This document shows, piece by piece, positions 5,945 to 7,860 of a DNA stretch of 7,860 bases. Origin of the DNA: Oxalobacteraceae bacterium. GTDB lineage: Bacteria; Pseudomonadota; Gammaproteobacteria; Burkholderiales; Burkholderiaceae_D. Under the pieces are notes generated by a model. It was not told the origin of the DNA, made no database searches, and was given only the letters and a program-made list of their open reading frames with translations. Location of the stretch: contig CANFGA010000125.1 in the NCBI GenBank assembly GCA_947446335.1, positions 1-7,860 on the forward strand, in the 5' to 3' direction. The first letter of the stretch is position 1. Each line of letters begins with the position of its first letter. A program made the translations under genes and the position numbers.

Positions 5945-7860
5945 ATGAAACAATATCAGGGCAACATGTCTGAAATCCAGGATCACGGGACTGGCTTGGC
6001 TGGTCCGGGTAAGGCAGCGCTCAAGTTGAGGACGTTGCCATCGGTGCGCACCATGCTGATCCGGGTTGTCGTGGCTTGTTTGTTGCCGGCCGCGATAGGA
6101 ATCGGCGCGCTGGTGTCCTATCTTTATCACGATGGCCATGCCGATTTGAAGAAAGAGACGCTGCAGACCACCCGCGCGCTGACGCTGGCGATCGATGAAC
6201 AATTGGATAGTGCCAAGGCTGCCGCAGAGATGCTGGCGACCTCTTCCTATGTGCTGCGCCATGACTGGGCCGGTTTCCATGCCCGCGCCAGCGAGGTGCT
6301 GGAAACGAGAAACAGCGGAAGAAATGCCATCGTCAGCGATGCCAACGGACAGGAGATTGTCAACACCAGGACTCCCTTTGGCACAGCGTTGCCGATGTTT
6401 GGTGATCTTGATCACATTCGGCAAGTCGTGGCGACCGGCAAACCGGCCATTTCCGACTTGTTCATCGGCGCAGTGACAGGCCAACATGTACTTGCCGTCA
6501 GCATCCCCGCGTTCGTCAATGGCAAGGTCACCCATGTCATCAGTGTCGGCATCCCCGCACAACAGTTGAGCGAGATCTTGAACGGCCAGAAATTGCCGTC
6601 GCAATGGATGGCCGGCATCGTCGATACCGGCGGCACCATCGTGGCGCGCACGCAAAAACCCGAGCAATTCGTTGGCACGCAAGCAACGAGCGCGTTCATT
6701 CAGCGCATGCACGCCCAGGCACCCGAGGGCATGTTTGAATTGACGACGATCGAAGGCATTCCATCTTTGACGCTCTACAGCCGCTCGGTCTTGTCCGGCT
6801 TGACCGTGGCGACCTTCATTCCGCGCGTCAATCTGGAAGCAAAATTGATGCGCACTCTCGGTCTTTTTGGCCTGGGCATCGCAGTGCTGTTCGGTGCCGG
6901 CATTGCGCTGGCCTGGTTCATGGGGGGCCGGATTGCCCGCTCGGTGCAAACGCTGAAGACCTGTGCCGATGCAATGGGGGCGGGGCAGTTGCCGCTGGTT
7001 TCCAAAGTCCACTTTCGCGAAGCGGACGATGTGGCGCAGGCGATGACGCGCAGCGCTGGTGCACTGACCCAGCGCACGCAGTTGCTGCAGACATCGCTGG
7101 CGTCGTTGAAGGCCAGCGAAGAGAACTACCGGCTTCTGGCCGATGGATCGCCGGACGCAATCGTGTTGCATCAGGATGGAAAAAGCCTGTACGTCAATCC
7201 CGCCTTCGTCAAGTTCGCTGGTGACCGGTCGGCACAGCAGTGGATCGGCAAATCGATCCTGGAGTTCGTGGATCCAGCCTTTCATTCAGCGGTGCAAGAT
7301 CGGATGACGCTGCTGGCCAACTTCGATGTCAGCGCAGCTCTGCCCATGTTGCAAATCACCTGTCTGAAGCTCGATGGCACGCCATTCGAGGCGGAAATAC
7401 ATTGCGTGCCGGTGGATTACCAGGGCCAGCACGCGGTGCACACCACGTTGCGCGATGTCACCGTGCGTACCCAGGCCGAGACCAAGCGCAAAGAGGCTGA
7501 TGCCGAACGTCTGGCCGAAGCCCTGTTCAATCGCCAGTTGCTGGATCAGTTGCCGATCGGCGTGGCGCTGCGCCTGTTGAGCGGTGATTTCATCGATGTC
7601 AATCCGGCCTTTGCCGAGATTCTTGGCTTGCCGCGCGAGCAGATCCTGGGCATGAGCAACGCGCAGGCAACCGTCGCCGAGTTCCAGGTACAAGATGCCG
7701 AGCAGACCGAGATCTTGCACCGGACCGGCAGCTACGGACCATATGAAAAGGAATATCTGCGCAAGGATGGTAGCCGCATCCCGGTGCGCGTCAGGGGCCA
7801 GCATGTGGCAAGAAATGGCGAGACGCTGATCCTGTCGGTGGCGGAAGACATTTCGGACAA
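5945..7860 (+). CDS. Membrane sensor protein: periplasmic cache-like domain, HAMP, two PAS domains (runs off right edge)
   Basis: Inner-membrane signal transducer; 638 codons are in view. Using the ATG at 5945: cytoplasmic tail 1-36, TM1 about 37-61, periplasmic sensing domain about 62-300 resembling a double cache domain (NAIVSDANGQEIVNTRTPFG at 127-146, then WMAGIVDTGGTIVART at 221-236), TM2 about 304-326, HAMP about 327-380, PAS1 about 392-505 (NYRLLADGSPDAIVLHQDGK and YVNPAF), a coiled-coil-like linker 505-530, and PAS2 from about 531 (LLDQLPIGVALR, DVNPAFAEILG, YLRKDGSRIPV). The output domain is beyond the edge: histidine kinase and GGDEF/EAL are both common after this architecture, and the sequence does not decide. 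The start is uncertain: an in-frame ATG at 5966 has AGGG four bases ahead, and the frame is open back to 5843. Ligand unknown; cache domains usually bind small molecules such as amino or carboxylic acids. A promoter candidate at 5775-5803 suggests its own transcription unit. Confidence 0.88.
   Translation, partial: MKQYQGNMSEIQDHGTGLAGPGKAALKLRTLPSVRTMLIRVVVACLLPAAIGIGALVSYLYHDGHADLKKETLQTTRALTLAIDEQLDSAKAAAEMLATSSYVLRHDWAGFHARASEVLETRNSGRNAIVSDANGQEIVNTRTPFGTALPMFGDLDHIRQVVATGKPAISDLFIGAVTGQHVLAVSIPAFVNGKVTHVISVGIPAQQLSEILNGQKLPSQWMAGIVDTGGTIVARTQKPEQFVGTQATSAFIQRMHAQAPEGMFELTTIEGIPSLTLYSRSVLSGLTVATFIPRVNLEAKLMRTLGLFGLGIAVLFGAGIALAWFMGGRIARSVQTLKTCADAMGAGQLPLVSKVHFREADDVAQAMTRSAGALTQRTQLLQTSLASLKASEENYRLLADGSPDAIVLHQDGKSLYVNPAFVKFAGDRSAQQWIGKSILEFVDPAFHSAVQDRMTLLANFDVSAALPMLQITCLKLDGTPFEAEIHCVPVDYQGQHAVHTTLRDVTVRTQAETKRKEADAERLAEALFNRQLLDQLPIGVALRLLSGDFIDVNPAFAEILGLPREQILGMSNAQATVAEFQVQDAEQTEILHRTGSYGPYEKEYLRKDGSRIPVRVRGQHVARNGETLILSVAEDISD

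Noticed and set aside
5792..7285. 497-codon open frame on the minus strand opposite the sensor gene
   Set aside because: It is antisense to a frame with clear TM, HAMP and PAS features. Its translation is rich in Arg, His and Gln with no domain, as expected of a shadow in high-GC DNA.
1..7860. CRISPR array or phage/plasmid backbone genes
   Set aside because: No regularly spaced repeats, integrase, structural phage or replication genes were seen on either strand.

Overview
The window looks like a chromosomal stretch from a betaproteobacterium, most likely Burkholderiales and perhaps Oxalobacteraceae. That call rests on protein style (the Mfd N-terminus, a cache/HAMP/PAS sensor, a periplasmic alpha-carbonic anhydrase) and on the high-GC background. 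No rRNA, tRNA or CRISPR array was found, and genus-level placement is inference.

Layout from left to right: (1) the N-terminal 415 codons of mfd on the minus strand, running off the left edge; (2) about 200 bases without a gene, holding a 20-bp imperfect direct repeat; (3) a decayed IS1380-family insertion sequence at about 1448-2314, with both terminal inverted repeats recognisable (17 of 20 bases match) but a transposase broken by a nonsense codon, an internal frame-changing deletion and loss of the C-terminal part; (4) a cytosolic 5'-nucleotidase of the NT5C1-like (PF06189) family on the minus strand, whose stop codon lies inside the right inverted repeat of the IS; (5) divergently, an exported alpha-carbonic anhydrase with a complete active site; (6) an AT-richer gene for a NERD-domain nuclease-like protein with a C-terminal zinc ribbon; (7) about 530 bases with no convincing gene, ending in a plausible sigma-70 promoter; (8) the first 638 codons of a membrane sensor (TM, periplasmic cache-like domain, TM, HAMP, two PAS domains) running off the right edge.

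The genes do not form one pathway. mfd (DNA repair), the nucleotidase (nucleotide turnover), the carbonic anhydrase (CO2/bicarbonate) and the sensor look like independent transcription units. The stretch from 1246 to 5944 reads as a locally reshuffled accessory patch: an IS corpse, a compositionally different nuclease gene and an unassigned relic-like stretch. I see no clear multi-gene novel system. The NERD/zinc-ribbon protein and the IS-derived end of the nucleotidase are the items most worth following up.
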